DNA from: Hydrogenophaga flava NBRC 102514
Lineage (GTDB): Bacteria; Pseudomonadota; Gammaproteobacteria; Burkholderiales; Burkholderiaceae_C
NCBI RefSeq assembly: GCF_001571145.1
Contig: NZ_BCTF01000003.1
Span: forward strand, 124,001-188,000
DNA: 64,000 bases
Reading direction: 5' to 3'
In this document: one piece after another, positions 26,539 to 36,464 of the stretch
Numbering within the stretch: position 1 is the first letter of the stretch
How the letters are laid out: every line of letters starts with the position of its first letter
Program-made: the position numbers and the translations under genes
Notes under the pieces: generated by a model
Seen by the model: only the letters and a program-made list of their open reading frames with translations
What the model was told of the DNA's origin: nothing
The model's database searches: none

Positions 26539-27471
26539 TCAGAAGGGGGGAAGACCGGCGGCGGAGGCCGCGCTCTCGATGGGCACAGCAAAACCAATGC
26601 CCAGGAAGGTCCGGGCGCGGGTCGGGTTGAGGATGCCGGTGACCACACCGACCACCTCGCCGTCCATGGTGACCAGCGGTCCGCCGGAATTGCCCGGATT
26701 GGCGGCGGCGTCGAACTGGATCAGGTTGTCGATCTCCTGCGTGCCCTCGGGCGACTTGAAGGAGCGGCCCAGGCCGGAGATCACGCCGGCCGAGGTCGAG
26801 GGACCGATGCCGAAGGGAAAGCCCACCGCCACCACCTCGTCGCCGGGCACCAGGTCGGCGGTGGTGCGCAGCGTGGCCGCGTGCAGGTCGTCGGGAATGG
26901 TGTGGGCCTGCAGCACGGCCAGGTCGTGCTGGGCCTGAACGCCCGCCACGCTGGCCCGGGACTCGCTGCCGTCGGCGAAGGTCAGCTTGACGCCCTGGGC
27001 CGACTGCACCACGTGCAGGTTGGTCAGGATGATGCCCTTGTCCTGGATCACCACGCCGGTGCCCACACCCAGCTCCACCTCCTCGCCCTTCTTGTCCTTG
27101 CCATAGGCCACCACACGCACCACGGCGGGGCGGATCTTCTCGGCGGCGCGCGCGGCGCGCGAGGGCAGGTTCTGGGTGCTGAGGGTACGCAGTACGGCGG
27201 CGTCGATGTCTTTCTGTGTGAGGGCTCTGGGCGCCTTCGCGGACTGCTGCCACCAGAGGCCACCCAGCAGGGCCAGCACCAGCAGCCAGGCGCTCCAGAT
27301 CACGCGGTGGTCCCGGCCGGCGCCGGCCAGCCGCTGGCGCCAGTGCGGCCGGGGCGCTGCGGGTGCGGATGCCGGTGGCGCCTCGTCCGGGACCGCGTCG
27401 CTCTCCGCCCGCGCCGCCTCTCGCGCTGGGCTGGGGCGGGCCGATTGGCTGTAGAGCGGGGTCTGGCGCAT
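26539..27471 (-). CDS. Membrane-anchored trypsin-like (S1C, DegP-type) serine protease without PDZ
   Basis: 310 residues. A cytoplasmic N-terminal about 60 residues rich in Pro/Ala, one transmembrane helix (VIWSAWLLVLALLGGLWW, about 59-76), then a periplasmic protease domain. The triad can be placed as His in LTNLHVVQ, Asp in QHDLAVLQ and Ser in NPGNSGGPLV. The protein ends soon after FLGIGFAVPIESAASAAGLPPF, so the PDZ domain(s) of DegP/DegS are missing. GAGGAG precedes the ATG. First gene of the operon with MoxR, DUF58 and VWA, which suggests joint work on envelope proteins (inference). Confidence 0.87.
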   Translation of the reverse strand: MRQTPLYSQSARPSPAREAARAESDAVPDEAPPASAPAAPRPHWRQRLAGAGRDHRVIWSAWLLVLALLGGLWWQQSAKAPRALTQKDIDAAVLRTLSTQNLPSRAARAAEKIRPAVVRVVAYGKDKKGEEVELGVGTGVVIQDKGIILTNLHVVQSAQGVKLTFADGSESRASVAGVQAQHDLAVLQAHTIPDDLHAATLRTTADLVPGDEVVAVGFPFGIGPSTSAGVISGLGRSFKSPEGTQEIDNLIQFDAAANPGNSGGPLVTMDGEVVGVVTGILNPTRARTFLGIGFAVPIESAASAAGLPPF

Positions 27472-27536
27472 GGCGGACTCCTCGGGCGCCCGGCGCGGGC
27501 GCGTTGAACGGATGATGCCGGTTTGCGGCGCCGGGC

Positions 27537-30320
27537 TCAAGCGCCCAGCAGCTGCCTCAACACATAGGGGAGGATTCCGCCGGCCTTGAATTGGTTCACT
27601 TCCACCGGCGTGTCGATGCGCAGCACCAGCGGACGGGTCAGGAGCGAGCCGTCGGCACGGGTCACCACCAGGGTGGCTTCGCTCAGCGGCTGCAGGTCCG
27701 GCCGGGGCAGCACGTCGATCTGCTCATCCCCGCGCAGACCCAGCGATTCCCAGGAATCGCCCGGTGCGAACTGCAGCGGCAGCACGCCCATGCCCACCAG
27801 GTTGCTGCGGTGGATGCGCTCGAAGCTGCGCGCCACCACCGCCCGTATGCCCAGCAGCTGCGTGCCCTTGGCGGCCCAGTCACGGCTCGACCCGGTACCG
27901 TACTCCTCGCCCGCGAACACCACGGTCGGCACGCCAGCCGCGCGGTAGCGCATGGCCGCGTCGTAGATGCTCATCTTCTGGCCCTGGCCCGCGCCCTCGT
28001 GCTGGTAGAGCGTCCAGCCGCCCTCCTCGCGCGAGCCGTCGGGGCCGGCCGGCAACATCAGGTTCTTGATGCGCACGTTGGCAAAGGTGCCGCGGATCAT
28101 CACCTCGTGGTGGCCGCGCCGTGCGCCGTAGCTGTTGAAGTCGGCCTTCTGCACGCCGTGGGCCAGCAGCCACTGGCCGGCCGGCGAGGCTTCGGCAATC
28201 GAGCCCGCGGGCGAGATGTGGTCGGTGGTGATCGAGTCGCCAAACAGCGCCATGACGCGCGCGGCGCGCACAGCGGGGTCGGTCTGTTCAGGCGCCTGCA
28301 GCGCGAAACCGTCGAAGAACGGCGGCTCGGCGATGTAGGTGCTCTGGGGCCAGGTGTAGGCCAGGCCGTCCACGCCACGGATGCGCTCCCACAGCCCGCC
28401 CGGTTCGGTGGCAATGCGCTCGTAGTTCTCGCGGTAGGTCTTGCCGTGCATCGCGGCCTTCATCAGCGCATGCACCTCGTCGCTGGACGGCCAGATGTCG
28501 CCCAGGTACACCGCCTGACCCCGGGTGCCGAAGCCGACCGGTTCGGTCATGAGGTCGCGCAGCACGGTGCCGGCGATGGCGTAGGCCACCACCAGCGGCG
28601 GGCTGGCCAGGAAGTTGGCCTTGAGCCGGGGATGGATGCGCGCCTCGAAGTTGCGGTTGCCCGAGAGCACGGCCGCGCAGACCAGGTCGTTCCGGACGAT
28701 GGCCTCGCCGATGTCCGGTCGGAGGTCCCCTGCATTGCCGATGCAGGTGGTGCAGCCATAGCCGGCCAGGGCAAAACCCAGTTTCTCCAGATACGGCAAC
28801 AGGCCGGTTCGAGTCAGGTACTCGGTGACGACGCGCGAGCCGGGCGCGAGCGAGGTCTTGATGTGCGGCTGCACCTTCAGCCCGGCCTCGACGGCCTTCT
28901 TCGCCAGCAGACCGGCGGCCAGCATCACGCTCGGGTTGCTGGTGTTGGTGCAGCTGGTGATGGCGGCGATCAGCACGTCGCCGTTGCCGATGGTCAGCTT
29001 CTTCTGAGCGGTGGGCACGGGCTGCTCCCCCAGATGGGGCTGGTGCCGCGTGTGCAGCAGCGCCGCCGGCTGGTTGAAGCCGTTCTCGGCGGCGGGTCGG
29101 CTGAACAGGTCGGCAAACTGACGGGCCACATGGCCGAGTTCGATGCGGTCCTGCGGGCGCTTGGGACCGGCCAGGCTGGGTGTCACCTGTCCCAGGTCCA
29201 GCCGCACCACCTGCGAGTACTGGATATCGCCCGCCGCCTGCGAGGCCCCCGGTGCGCCGGGCACGCCGAACAGGCCCTGGGCACGGAAGTAGGCCTCGAA
29301 GGCCTCGATCTCGGCACTGCCGCGGCCGGTGCCGCGAAAGTAGTCGATGGTCTTGCCGTCGACCGGGAAAAAGCCCATGGTCGCGCCGTATTCGGGCGCC
29401 ATGTTGGCAATCGTCGCGCGGTCGGGCAGCGAGAGCGAGGCCGTGCCCTCGCCGAAGAACTCGACGAACTTGCCCACCACCTTGTGCTTGCGCAGGATCT
29501 CGGTGACGGTGAGCACCAGGTCGGTCGCGGTGCAGCCCTCGCGCAGGCGGCCGGTCAGCTCGAAGCCGACCACGTCGGGCGTGAGGAAGGCCACCGGCTG
29601 GCCCAGCATGGCCGCCTCGGCCTCGATGCCGCCCACGCCCCAGCCCACCACGCCGATGCCGTTGATCATGGTGGTGTGGCTGTCGGTGCCCACCAGGGTG
29701 TCGGGGTAGTACAGCCCGCCCTTGAGGTGCACGCCGCGCGCCAGGTGTTCCAGGTTGACCTGGTGCACGATGCCGAAGCCCGGCGGCACCACGCCAAAGG
29801 TCTCGAAGGCCTGCATGCCCCATTTGAGGAACTGGTAGCGCTCCTTGTTGCGCTGGAATTCCAGCTTCATGTTGAGGTCCAGCGCGCTCTTCGAACCGTA
29901 GTGGTCGACCATCACCGAGTGGTCCACCACCAGGTCCACCGGCACCAGCGGCTCGATGCGCTGGGGGTCGTGGCCCAGGCGCTCGGCGGTGCTGCGCATG
30001 GCGGCGAGGTCGGCCAGCAGCGGCACGCCGGTGAAGTCCTGCAGCACCACGCGCGCCACCATGAACGGGATCTCGTCGGTGCGGGGTGCGTTGGGCTGCC
30101 AGTTGGCCAGCTGCGCCACCTGCTCGGGCAGCACCTTCTCGCCGTCGCAGTGGCGCAGCACGCTCTCCAGCACGATGCGCAGCGACACCGGCAGCCGGCT
30201 CACATTGGGGAACTGCTGCGCCAGGGCGGGCAGCGAATAGAACCGCCCCGACTTGCCGGACGCGGTGCGAAAGGTTTTGACGGCACTTGAAAACGGGTGC
30301 TTGAAGCGGGTGTTCGGCAC
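27537..30320 (-). CDS. acnA: Aconitate hydratase AcnA-type
   Basis: Isomerises citrate to isocitrate; [4Fe-4S] enzyme. 927 residues from the GTG at 30320, which has AAGGAG 9 nt upstream (an ATG at 30350 is in frame but lacks it). Cluster ligands are in [14 protein letters not shown] and [12 protein letters not shown]; swivel-domain motif [17 protein letters not shown]. It is some 35 residues longer than E. coli AcnA, with a linker insert around [14 protein letters not shown]. Divergent from trhP. A second aconitase, acnB, is at 37211. A 2-methylcitrate-linked AcnD is less likely as no prp genes are adjacent. Confidence 0.9.
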   Translation of the reverse strand: MPNTRFKHPFSSAVKTFRTASGKSGRFYSLPALAQQFPNVSRLPVSLRIVLESVLRHCDGEKVLPEQVAQLANWQPNAPRTDEIPFMVARVVLQDFTGVPLLADLAAMRSTAERLGHDPQRIEPLVPVDLVVDHSVMVDHYGSKSALDLNMKLEFQRNKERYQFLKWGMQAFETFGVVPPGFGIVHQVNLEHLARGVHLKGGLYYPDTLVGTDSHTTMINGIGVVGWGVGGIEAEAAMLGQPVAFLTPDVVGFELTGRLREGCTATDLVLTVTEILRKHKVVGKFVEFFGEGTASLSLPDRATIANMAPEYGATMGFFPVDGKTIDYFRGTGRGSAEIEAFEAYFRAQGLFGVPGAPGASQAAGDIQYSQVVRLDLGQVTPSLAGPKRPQDRIELGHVARQFADLFSRPAAENGFNQPAALLHTRHQPHLGEQPVPTAQKKLTIGNGDVLIAAITSCTNTSNPSVMLAAGLLAKKAVEAGLKVQPHIKTSLAPGSRVVTEYLTRTGLLPYLEKLGFALAGYGCTTCIGNAGDLRPDIGEAIVRNDLVCAAVLSGNRNFEARIHPRLKANFLASPPLVVAYAIAGTVLRDLMTEPVGFGTRGQAVYLGDIWPSSDEVHALMKAAMHGKTYRENYERIATEPGGLWERIRGVDGLAYTWPQSTYIAEPPFFDGFALQAPEQTDPAVRAARVMALFGDSITTDHISPAGSIAEASPAGQWLLAHGVQKADFNSYGARRGHHEVMIRGTFANVRIKNLMLPAGPDGSREEGGWTLYQHEGAGQGQKMSIYDAAMRYRAAGVPTVVFAGEEYGTGSSRDWAAKGTQLLGIRAVVARSFERIHRSNLVGMGVLPLQFAPGDSWESLGLRGDEQIDVLPRPDLQPLSEATLVVTRADGSLLTRPLVLRIDTPVEVNQFKAGGILPYVLRQLLGA

Positions 30321-30433
30321 GGGGGCATCTCCTTGAAACACGCGGCCCATTGTGGTCAGGGCGAATGCCTGTGCGGGGCGCGCGGGTATCCGGCAAGCAC
30401 ACAACCGGTCGATGCGGGACAATCCACCCCCTG

Positions 30434-31813
30434 ATGAAAGCCCCCGAACTGCTCCTGCCCGCCGGCTCGCTGCACCGCATGCGCGCCGCCTACAACTTCG
30501 GCGCCGACGCTGTCTACGCCGGCCAGCCGCGCTACAGCCTGCGCGCGCGCAACAACGAATTCCGCCTCGAACAGATTGCCGAAGGCATCGGCGAGGCCCA
30601 CCAGCGCGGCAAGAAGTTCTTCGTCACCAGCAACCTGATCGCCCACAACGACAAGCTGCGCACCTACCTGCGCGACCTGCAGCCGGTGGTCGAACTCAAG
30701 CCCGACGCGCTGATCATGGCCGACGCCGGCCTAATCATGCTGGTGCGCGAGCAGATGGAAAAAGGCCTCTGGCCCGAGGTTCCAATCCACCTCTCGGTGC
30801 AGGCCAACACCACCAACAGCGCTGCGGTGAAGTTCTGGCAGAAACAGGGCGTGACCCGCATCATCCTCAGCCGCGAGCTGAGCCTCGATGAAGTCGCCGC
30901 CATCCGCAACGACTGCCCGGACATCGAACTGGAAGTGTTCGTGCACGGCGCGCTGTGCATCGCCTACTCGGGTCGCTGCCTGCTGAGCGGCTACTTCAAC
31001 CGCCGCGACCCCAACCAGGGCACCTGCACCAACGCCTGCCGCTGGGAATACAAAACCCAGGCCGCCACCACCGACACCGACACCGGCGACGCCGCCCCGG
31101 TCGCCAAGCTGGACGGCTTCAACTTTGCGCAGGAAGACGAGGAAGCCGCGAGCGCCTTCTCGACGACAGGCTCAGGCCAGCGCCACCCCGAGGCCAACAA
31201 GGTCTGGCTGATCGAGGAAGCCGGCCGCCCCGGCGAGCTGATGCCGATCATGGAAGACGAGCACGGCACCTACATCATGAACAGCAAGGACCTGCGCGCC
31301 GTCGAGCACGTGGGCAAGCTGGCCGCCATGGGCATCGACTCGCTCAAGATCGAGGGTCGCACCAAGAGCCACTACTACGTGGCGCGCACCGCGCAGGTCT
31401 ACCGCCGCGCCATCGACGACGCCGTGGCCGGCAAGCCCTTCAACCCCGAGCTGCTGCTCGAACTCGAAGGCCTGTCCAACCGCGGCTACACCGGCGGCCT
31501 GATGGAGCGCCGCCCGGCGCACGATTACCAGAACTACATCACCGGCCACAGCGAAAGCCACCGCAGCCAGTTCGTGGGCGAGGTGCTGCAGGTGCGTGAG
31601 GACGGCTGGGCACAGGTGGAGACCAAGAACCGCTTCGCCGTCGGCGACCGGCTCGAAGTCATCCACCCCAGCGGCAACCGCGTGGTGCAGCTGGACGCCA
31701 TGCAGAACCTGGACGGAGAGGCGATCGACGTCGCCCAGGGCAGCCCCATCAAGGTCTGGGTGCCGCTGGCCGCGCCCAGCGAGGGCGCCCTGATCGCCCG
31801 GTTGATCGCCTGA
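30434..31813 (+). CDS. trhP: Peptidase U32-family tRNA hydroxylation protein TrhP/YegQ
   Basis: 459 residues. U32 family members act in RNA or cofactor hydroxylation rather than proteolysis; TrhP (YegQ) makes 5-hydroxyuridine at tRNA wobble U34. Signature: [26 protein letters not shown] at the N terminus, the U32 motif [42 protein letters not shown] with four conserved cysteines, and a C-terminal beta-barrel ([30 protein letters not shown]). A 35-residue acidic/Ser-rich insert follows the Cys cluster ([10 protein letters not shown] to SGQRHPEAN). Monocistronic; divergent from acnA. Confidence 0.88.
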   Translation: MKAPELLLPAGSLHRMRAAYNFGADAVYAGQPRYSLRARNNEFRLEQIAEGIGEAHQRGKKFFVTSNLIAHNDKLRTYLRDLQPVVELKPDALIMADAGLIMLVREQMEKGLWPEVPIHLSVQANTTNSAAVKFWQKQGVTRIILSRELSLDEVAAIRNDCPDIELEVFVHGALCIAYSGRCLLSGYFNRRDPNQGTCTNACRWEYKTQAATTDTDTGDAAPVAKLDGFNFAQEDEEAASAFSTTGSGQRHPEANKVWLIEEAGRPGELMPIMEDEHGTYIMNSKDLRAVEHVGKLAAMGIDSLKIEGRTKSHYYVARTAQVYRRAIDDAVAGKPFNPELLLELEGLSNRGYTGGLMERRPAHDYQNYITGHSESHRSQFVGEVLQVREDGWAQVETKNRFAVGDRLEVIHPSGNRVVQLDAMQNLDGEAIDVAQGSPIKVWVPLAAPSEGALIARLIA

Positions 31814-31820
31814 CCGGCTT

Positions 31821-32960
31821 TCAGCGCGCCGCGTCGCGGAAGAAGGCGGTGCGGTCCTCGTCCGCCGGGTGCGAGGCGAAGCCCAGACCCCAGAAGCCGC
31901 CTTTTTCCTCGTCCTCTTTCACCTCGTTGCCCTTGGCATGGCACACCGGCGCACCGCCCGCCGGCACGGACTTGAGGAGGTCGTCGCCGCAGCGCTTGAA
32001 CAGCGCAAAGCGCTCGAACAACCGGATCATCACCGCTGGCGACAGGCCTGCGTCGCGCAGCACGGTCACGCTGTAGGCATCGGCCTCGCGCTCGGCCTCG
32101 CGCGAATAGTGGGCCTGGCCCAGCCAGAGCGGCACCGTGGCGAGCACGCCGCTGTAGTCGCCCCAGAGCGTCGAGGTGACGAAGCCGAGCACGCCCACCT
32201 GCACCAGCATGCGCACACCGTGCCGGTGCTGCACGTGGCCCAGCTCGTGCGCCAGCACACCCGCGATCACCTCGGTGTCGTGCTGCAGCAGCCGCGCCAT
32301 GTCGTCGGTCAGCAGCATGGTGCCGCCCGGCAGCGCCAGCGCGTTGGGGCCGATGTCCTCGCTGGCGCGTATCAGCAGGCGCGAGGGCCGTACCGCCACG
32401 CCGCGCGCCGCCTGCGCCGCGGAGTGCGCGCGCAGCACCCGCTGCCAGGCCTGCTCGATGGCCTGCTGCTCCTGGGCGCTGAGCTGGCTGGGCTTCACGA
32501 ACTCGTCGACCTGGGCCAGCACCGTCTCGCCGATCTGCTGCTCGACGCCGTCCGGGAACCGGTCGGCCACCGCGCGCGCCGCCCAGGGCAGGCCCCAGAC
32601 ATAGCCGGCCGCGCTCACCACCACCAGTAGCAGGAGGCTGACCAGGACGCCGCGCCAGCTCTGCTGCAGCCGCACCACCACCGACTCACCGTGGCCGGCC
32701 GAGCGGACCCATTCGTCCCAGGCCGCCCCGTCGTCGGACTGCAGGCTGCCACCATCCGGCAGCTGGGCAATGCGCGGCCCGCGCCGGGTGCGCTCGGGCC
32801 ACTGCACCCGCCGGGCCTCGATCGTGCGGTCCACGTCCGGCCCTTTCAGGTGCAGCCGGCCGTCTTCGAGCGAGGCCAGCACCTCGCGCGGGCGGCTGCT
32901 GCGGCCGTCAAAGTAGCGGACCGTGAGGCCCTGGCTTGCGGACGGTGCTGAGGTGTCCAT
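31821..32960 (-). CDS. M48-family metallopeptidase, membrane-anchored
   Basis: 379 residues from the ATG at 32960 (MDTSAPSASQG); a TTG at 32975 overlapping the preceding stop is an alternative. An N-terminal cytoplasmic domain of about 100 residues (LTVRYFDGRSSRPREVLASLEDG) precedes one transmembrane helix (GVLVSLLLLVVVSAAGYVWGL) and a periplasmic M48 domain with zinc motif HELGH (VIAGVLAHELGHVQHRHG) and downstream ligand Glu in EAEREADAYSV. Probably handles misfolded envelope proteins; target unknown. Follows the DUF898 gene directly. Confidence 0.87.
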   Translation of the reverse strand: MDTSAPSASQGLTVRYFDGRSSRPREVLASLEDGRLHLKGPDVDRTIEARRVQWPERTRRGPRIAQLPDGGSLQSDDGAAWDEWVRSAGHGESVVVRLQQSWRGVLVSLLLLVVVSAAGYVWGLPWAARAVADRFPDGVEQQIGETVLAQVDEFVKPSQLSAQEQQAIEQAWQRVLRAHSAAQAARGVAVRPSRLLIRASEDIGPNALALPGGTMLLTDDMARLLQHDTEVIAGVLAHELGHVQHRHGVRMLVQVGVLGFVTSTLWGDYSGVLATVPLWLGQAHYSREAEREADAYSVTVLRDAGLSPAVMIRLFERFALFKRCGDDLLKSVPAGGAPVCHAKGNEVKEDEEKGGFWGLGFASHPADEDRTAFFRDAAR

Positions 32961-32971
32961 GGGCGCCGGGC

Positions 32972-34135
32972 TCAAAGACCCACGTCCAGCCCGAAGAAAT
33001 CACCGGCGGCGTCGCCCGCCGCCTCAGCGGGCCGCTCGTGCTCCGCCGCCAGCAGGGCCTGCATGTCGGTGATAGTGCGCACGTGCACCGCCTCCAGCCG
33101 CAGGCGCGCCATCGCCACCTTGGCGAAGGGCCAGTACAGCCCCAGGGTGATGCCGATCAGCAGCCCGTTCTTGATACTCATCCAGAGCATGTCGCGAAAG
33201 CGCAGCTGGCTGATGAAGCGCATCTGCCCATTGCCGGTCTTGGTCCAGACGAGGTTCTGCAGGCGCGTGGTGATCCAGGGACCGATGCCCAGAAACATGA
33301 GCACCCAGAAGCCGACAACCAGAACAGGCAGCACCCACATCATCTCGCCCAGCAGGCCGCCCAACGCGCCGGCGCTGCCGAAGCTGGTCACGATGTACAG
33401 CGCGATCAGCCCCATCACACCGGCGAACAGCAGGAAGGGCTTGATCGCCAGCAGGTAGAACGAACCCACGCTGGCGCGGAAATCGGTCTGCAAGAGGCCG
33501 AGCACGTAGTGTCGGTGCTGGTAGGCCTTCATGCGCCACAGCAGCCAGGGCAGCGTCAGCACCAGCAGCACAAACGCGCCACCGAAGGACGCCATCACCC
33601 ATTCGGGCGGGGCCTGCTCCGGATCCTCGGGGATGGCAAACGACAACAGCACCATCGGCAGCACCACCAGAAACGGCGGCAGGTGCGCCAGGTAGGCGTC
33701 GCGCAGCGAGCCCACGAAGCGGAACCTCAGCCCCCGCCAGCTGGTATTGGCCATGCGGAAGGCCATGGACGAACGCCAAAGCGCCGGCCACAGCGCAGCC
33801 AGCGCGACGAAGGCCACCAGGCCGGCCACCGCGGAGAAGCTGCTGGCCCAGTTGTAGAGCACGAACAGCACACCGACCAGCGCCCAGCCCTTGAACATCT
33901 GCTTGGGATCGCCATGAAAGCCCAGCGGATCGCCATCGACCAGGGTGTTGCCCCAGAAGTAGCGCTGCCGCCGCACCTTGGCCCAGGGCCAGTACAGGCC
34001 CAGCGTGACCAGAAGGAGGAGCAGGTTGACGATCCAGATCCGGAAGTACTCGCTGCCCGAACCGGTGAATTCGATGGGCAGGCGGCGGACGGTGGCGACG
34101 GGGGAAGGCTCGATGTGGTTGTCGTTGAAGGGCAT
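32972..34135 (-). CDS. DUF898 (YjgN-like) multi-pass membrane protein
   Basis: 387 residues from the ATG at 34135 (MPFNDNHIEPS). DUF898/YjgN family: two related halves each containing the motif TLGLYWPWAKVRRQRYFW (N-terminal, about 45-62) and TLGLYWPFAKVAMARLRLEAV (C-terminal), plus about seven hydrophobic segments. Inner-membrane; function unknown. Followed by the M48 protease gene, a pairing often seen and suggesting a shared envelope role. Confidence 0.87.
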   Translation of the reverse strand: MPFNDNHIEPSPVATVRRLPIEFTGSGSEYFRIWIVNLLLLLVTLGLYWPWAKVRRQRYFWGNTLVDGDPLGFHGDPKQMFKGWALVGVLFVLYNWASSFSAVAGLVAFVALAALWPALWRSSMAFRMANTSWRGLRFRFVGSLRDAYLAHLPPFLVVLPMVLLSFAIPEDPEQAPPEWVMASFGGAFVLLVLTLPWLLWRMKAYQHRHYVLGLLQTDFRASVGSFYLLAIKPFLLFAGVMGLIALYIVTSFGSAGALGGLLGEMMWVLPVLVVGFWVLMFLGIGPWITTRLQNLVWTKTGNGQMRFISQLRFRDMLWMSIKNGLLIGITLGLYWPFAKVAMARLRLEAVHVRTITDMQALLAAEHERPAEAAGDAAGDFFGLDVGL

Positions 34136-34237
34136 GTGACAGCGGGACAGTGGTGACAGACGCGGCATTGTGCCCGTCCGCCACCCGCGTCCCGCTGCGG
34201 CTGTCGCCTCCGCGAACCCGCCCGGCGGGCCAGAGGC

Positions 34238-34639
34238 TCAGGCCATTGCCAGGCCCTGCGACCGGCGGGCGCCGGCCCACTCCAGCTCGGCCATGACCAG
34301 CACCATCAGCGCCTGCGCCAGCACCCAGCCCAGGCCCAGCGCTGTCAGCGACAGGCCGGCGCCGAAGGCCAGCCAGAGGCTCGCCGCGACCCAGGCGAAG
34401 TTGCCGGCGGCCAGCAGCTTGACGCCGCCCGCCGGGGGCTCAGCCCGGCTCGCGAGCCAGGCGGCCAATGAGGCCGCGCCGAACACGACCAGTGCCGCCA
34501 CCTGCAGCCAGGAGGCCGGAATGCCGGTCCAGCCGGACAACGGTTCGGCCAGCACCAGATGGGACAGGCCCATGCCCAGGCCGCTCGCGGCATCGAGCCA
34601 GAGCACGCGACGCAGGGTGGGAGCAGAGATGGTGAACAT
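34238..34639 (-). CDS. Small four-helix integral membrane protein
   Basis: 133 residues with four predicted transmembrane helices (about 10-30, 40-63, 72-92, 98-118) and no recognisable catalytic motif. I do not recognise the family with certainty; it resembles short DUF-type inner-membrane proteins. It has an AAGGAG before the ATG and is divergent from an XRE regulator, with a perfect 21-bp palindrome in the shared 112-nt region, so it may be that regulator's target. Confidence 0.65.
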   Translation of the reverse strand: MFTISAPTLRRVLWLDAASGLGMGLSHLVLAEPLSGWTGIPASWLQVAALVVFGAASLAAWLASRAEPPAGGVKLLAAGNFAWVAASLWLAFGAGLSLTALGLGWVLAQALMVLVMAELEWAGARRSQGLAMA

Positions 34640-34699
34640 GGTGGACTCCTTGAAGTGAAACGATGGGAGCCCGATGCTCGGCGCGCCAGGACATGGCGT

Positions 34700-34720
34700 C
34701 CATGACCTCGCAGGTCATGG
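34700..34720. promoter_or_regulatory. Perfect palindrome, probable XRE operator
   Basis: CCATGACCT CGC AGGTCATGG: nine paired bases on each side of a 3-nt spacer. It lies between the divergent membrane protein gene (start 34639) and the XRE/MmyB-type regulator (start 34752). Size and symmetry fit a dimeric HTH repressor site. Confidence 0.7.
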
Positions 34721-34751
34721 TTCGCGCGGCGTCCGGGCCTACCATGCGCCC

Positions 34752-35579
34752 ATGTCGAACGCCGCCCTTCCCCACGCCAGCCGCCGCCTCTCGGTCGGCG
34801 ACCACCTGCGCCACTGGCGCCAGCTGCGCCGCCTCAGCCAGCAGGACCTTGCCCTGGACGCCGAGCTCTCGACCCGCCACCTGAGCTGTGTCGAAACCGG
34901 CAAGGCCAGCCCCAGCCGCGAGCTGGTGCTGCGCCTGTGCGAGCGGCTGGCGGTGCCGCTGCGCGATCGCAATGCGTGGCTGGTGGCGGCCGGCTACGCC
35001 CCCATGTACCGCGAACAACGGCTGGACGAGCCGTCGATGGATGCGGCGCGGCGCGCGGTGCAGCACATCCTGGACAGCCACGAACCCTGGCCCGCGGTGG
35101 CCTTCGACCGCCACTGGCACATGGTGCTGTCCAACCGCATGGTCGCGCCGCTGCTGAGCGGCGTCTACCCGGCCCTGCTGCAACCACCAGTCAATCTGCT
35201 GCGCGTGAGCCTGCACCCGGGTGGCCTGGCGCCGCGCATCGCCAATCTCGACCAGTGGCGCGAGCACCTGTTCGCGCGATTGCAGCAGCAGATCCGCGCC
35301 ACCGGTGACGAGGCACTGGCAGACCTGCTCGCCGAGCTGCGCGCCTACCCGGGCCAGACGCCCGGGTCGGCGGCGCGCCTGGCCGGCGAACACCCGGGAG
35401 TGCTGATGCCCTTCCTGGTCCACACACCGGCCGGCGTGCTGCACCTGATCAGCACCACCACCGTGTTCGGCTCGCCCACCGACATCACCTTGCAGGAACT
35501 GGCGCTGGAAACCTTCTTCCCCGGCGACGAGGCGACGGCGCAGGCGCTGCGCGCCCTCGCGGCTACCATGGCCGCGTGA
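34752..35579 (+). CDS. XRE-family regulator with MmyB-like ligand-binding domain
   Basis: 275 residues. Helix-turn-helix at about 15-70 (VGDHLRHWRQLRRLSQQDLALDAELSTRHLSCVETGKASPSRELVLRLCERL). The C-terminal part (PWPAVAFDRHWHMVLSNRMV, LLRVSLHPGGLAPRIANLDQWREHLFARLQQQ, TDITLQELALETFFPGDEATAQAL) is the PAS-like MmyB ligand-binding domain seen in many actinobacterial and proteobacterial regulators that bind a fatty acid or similar ligand. Its stop overlaps the GTG start of the next gene as GTGA. The palindrome at 34700 lies 31 nt upstream. Confidence 0.88.
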   Translation: MSNAALPHASRRLSVGDHLRHWRQLRRLSQQDLALDAELSTRHLSCVETGKASPSRELVLRLCERLAVPLRDRNAWLVAAGYAPMYREQRLDEPSMDAARRAVQHILDSHEPWPAVAFDRHWHMVLSNRMVAPLLSGVYPALLQPPVNLLRVSLHPGGLAPRIANLDQWREHLFARLQQQIRATGDEALADLLAELRAYPGQTPGSAARLAGEHPGVLMPFLVHTPAGVLHLISTTTVFGSPTDITLQELALETFFPGDEATAQALRALAATMAA

Positions 35580-36451
35580 AACCGAACCGGCCTCCGATCG
35601 CCGCCGCCCTGCTCCAGCAGCTCGCCGCCATCGCCACCCGATGGCCGAGTCCCAAGGTCCGGCGCCTGCACATCCCGCGGCGCCCCGGCGAACCGGGCGA
35701 ACACGACGCCGAGTTCTGCGCCATCGAGCTGGGGGACGGCGCCTTCGGTCTGTCCTACATCCTGCTCGGGGGCACGCTCGACCATCTGCTTGCGCGGCAC
35801 GGCAGCGACCGCCACAACGCACTGGCGGACGCCGACCCGATGGCGCTGGCGCAGCGGCTGGCCAGTGGCGACGAGGTGGAACGCGCGGTCGCGCTGGCCG
35901 CGGTCAACGCACTGACCGACTCGGTCTGGCGCCGCGTCGGCTACACGCCACCGCCGGCCGGCAACTCGCTGGGCGATGTGGTGCTCGGTCCACAGGACCA
36001 CCTGGGCATGATCGGCTTCTTCCCGCCGCTGGTGCGGCGTGTCGACGAAGCCGGCGGACGCCTGACCGTGGTGGAGATGAACGCGGAGATGGTGGCGCGG
36101 CAGCAGGAACGTTTTCCGAAGGTGCACATCACGCTCGACCGCTTGGCACTGGCCGCCTGCAACACCGTGGTCGGCACCTCGACCATGCTGCTCAACGACT
36201 CTCTGGACGAGATGCTGGCGGCGGCACCGAACGCCACGCGCTTCGCCGTCATCGGCCCCTCGGCTGGGCTCTGGCCAGACGCGCTGTTTGATCGTGGCGT
36301 GACGCTGTTGGGCGGCACGCAGGTGGTCGATGGCGCCGCCTTCGCCGAGGCCATGGCCACCGGTGCGTCGTGGAGTTCTGCCAGTCGCAAGTTTGCGATT
36401 GCGCGCGACGGCTGGCCGGGCTGGGCAGCCCTCACGGGCGGCCCAGCCTGA
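35576..36451 (+). CDS. DUF364/DUF4213-like Rossmann protein
   Basis: 291 residues, soluble. N-terminal domain with NALTDSVWRRVGYTPPPAGNSLGDV and a Rossmann-like half with DHLGMIGFFPPLVRRVDEAGGRLTVVEMN, NTVVGTSTMLLNDSLDEMLAAAP and VIGPSAGLWPDALFDRGVTLLGGTQVVD. This layout resembles the putative heavy-metal chelation proteins (DUF4213 plus DUF364). Metal ligands are not proven here. Coupled to the XRE regulator by GTGA overlap, so its expression may be tied to the ligand that the regulator senses. Confidence 0.65.
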   Translation: MKPNRPPIAAALLQQLAAIATRWPSPKVRRLHIPRRPGEPGEHDAEFCAIELGDGAFGLSYILLGGTLDHLLARHGSDRHNALADADPMALAQRLASGDEVERAVALAAVNALTDSVWRRVGYTPPPAGNSLGDVVLGPQDHLGMIGFFPPLVRRVDEAGGRLTVVEMNAEMVARQQERFPKVHITLDRLALAACNTVVGTSTMLLNDSLDEMLAAAPNATRFAVIGPSAGLWPDALFDRGVTLLGGTQVVDGAAFAEAMATGASWSSASRKFAIARDGWPGWAALTGGPA

Positions 36452-36464
36452 AACGGACACCCGG

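Noticed and set aside
27591..30290. 899-residue open frame opposite acnA
   Set aside because: GC-rich shadow: low-complexity His/Gln/Arg/Gly-rich translation and no family motif, while the minus strand encodes an intact aconitase.
30321..30350. ATG at 30350 as acnA start
   Set aside because: In frame, but the AAGGAG is placed properly for the GTG at 30320, not for this ATG.
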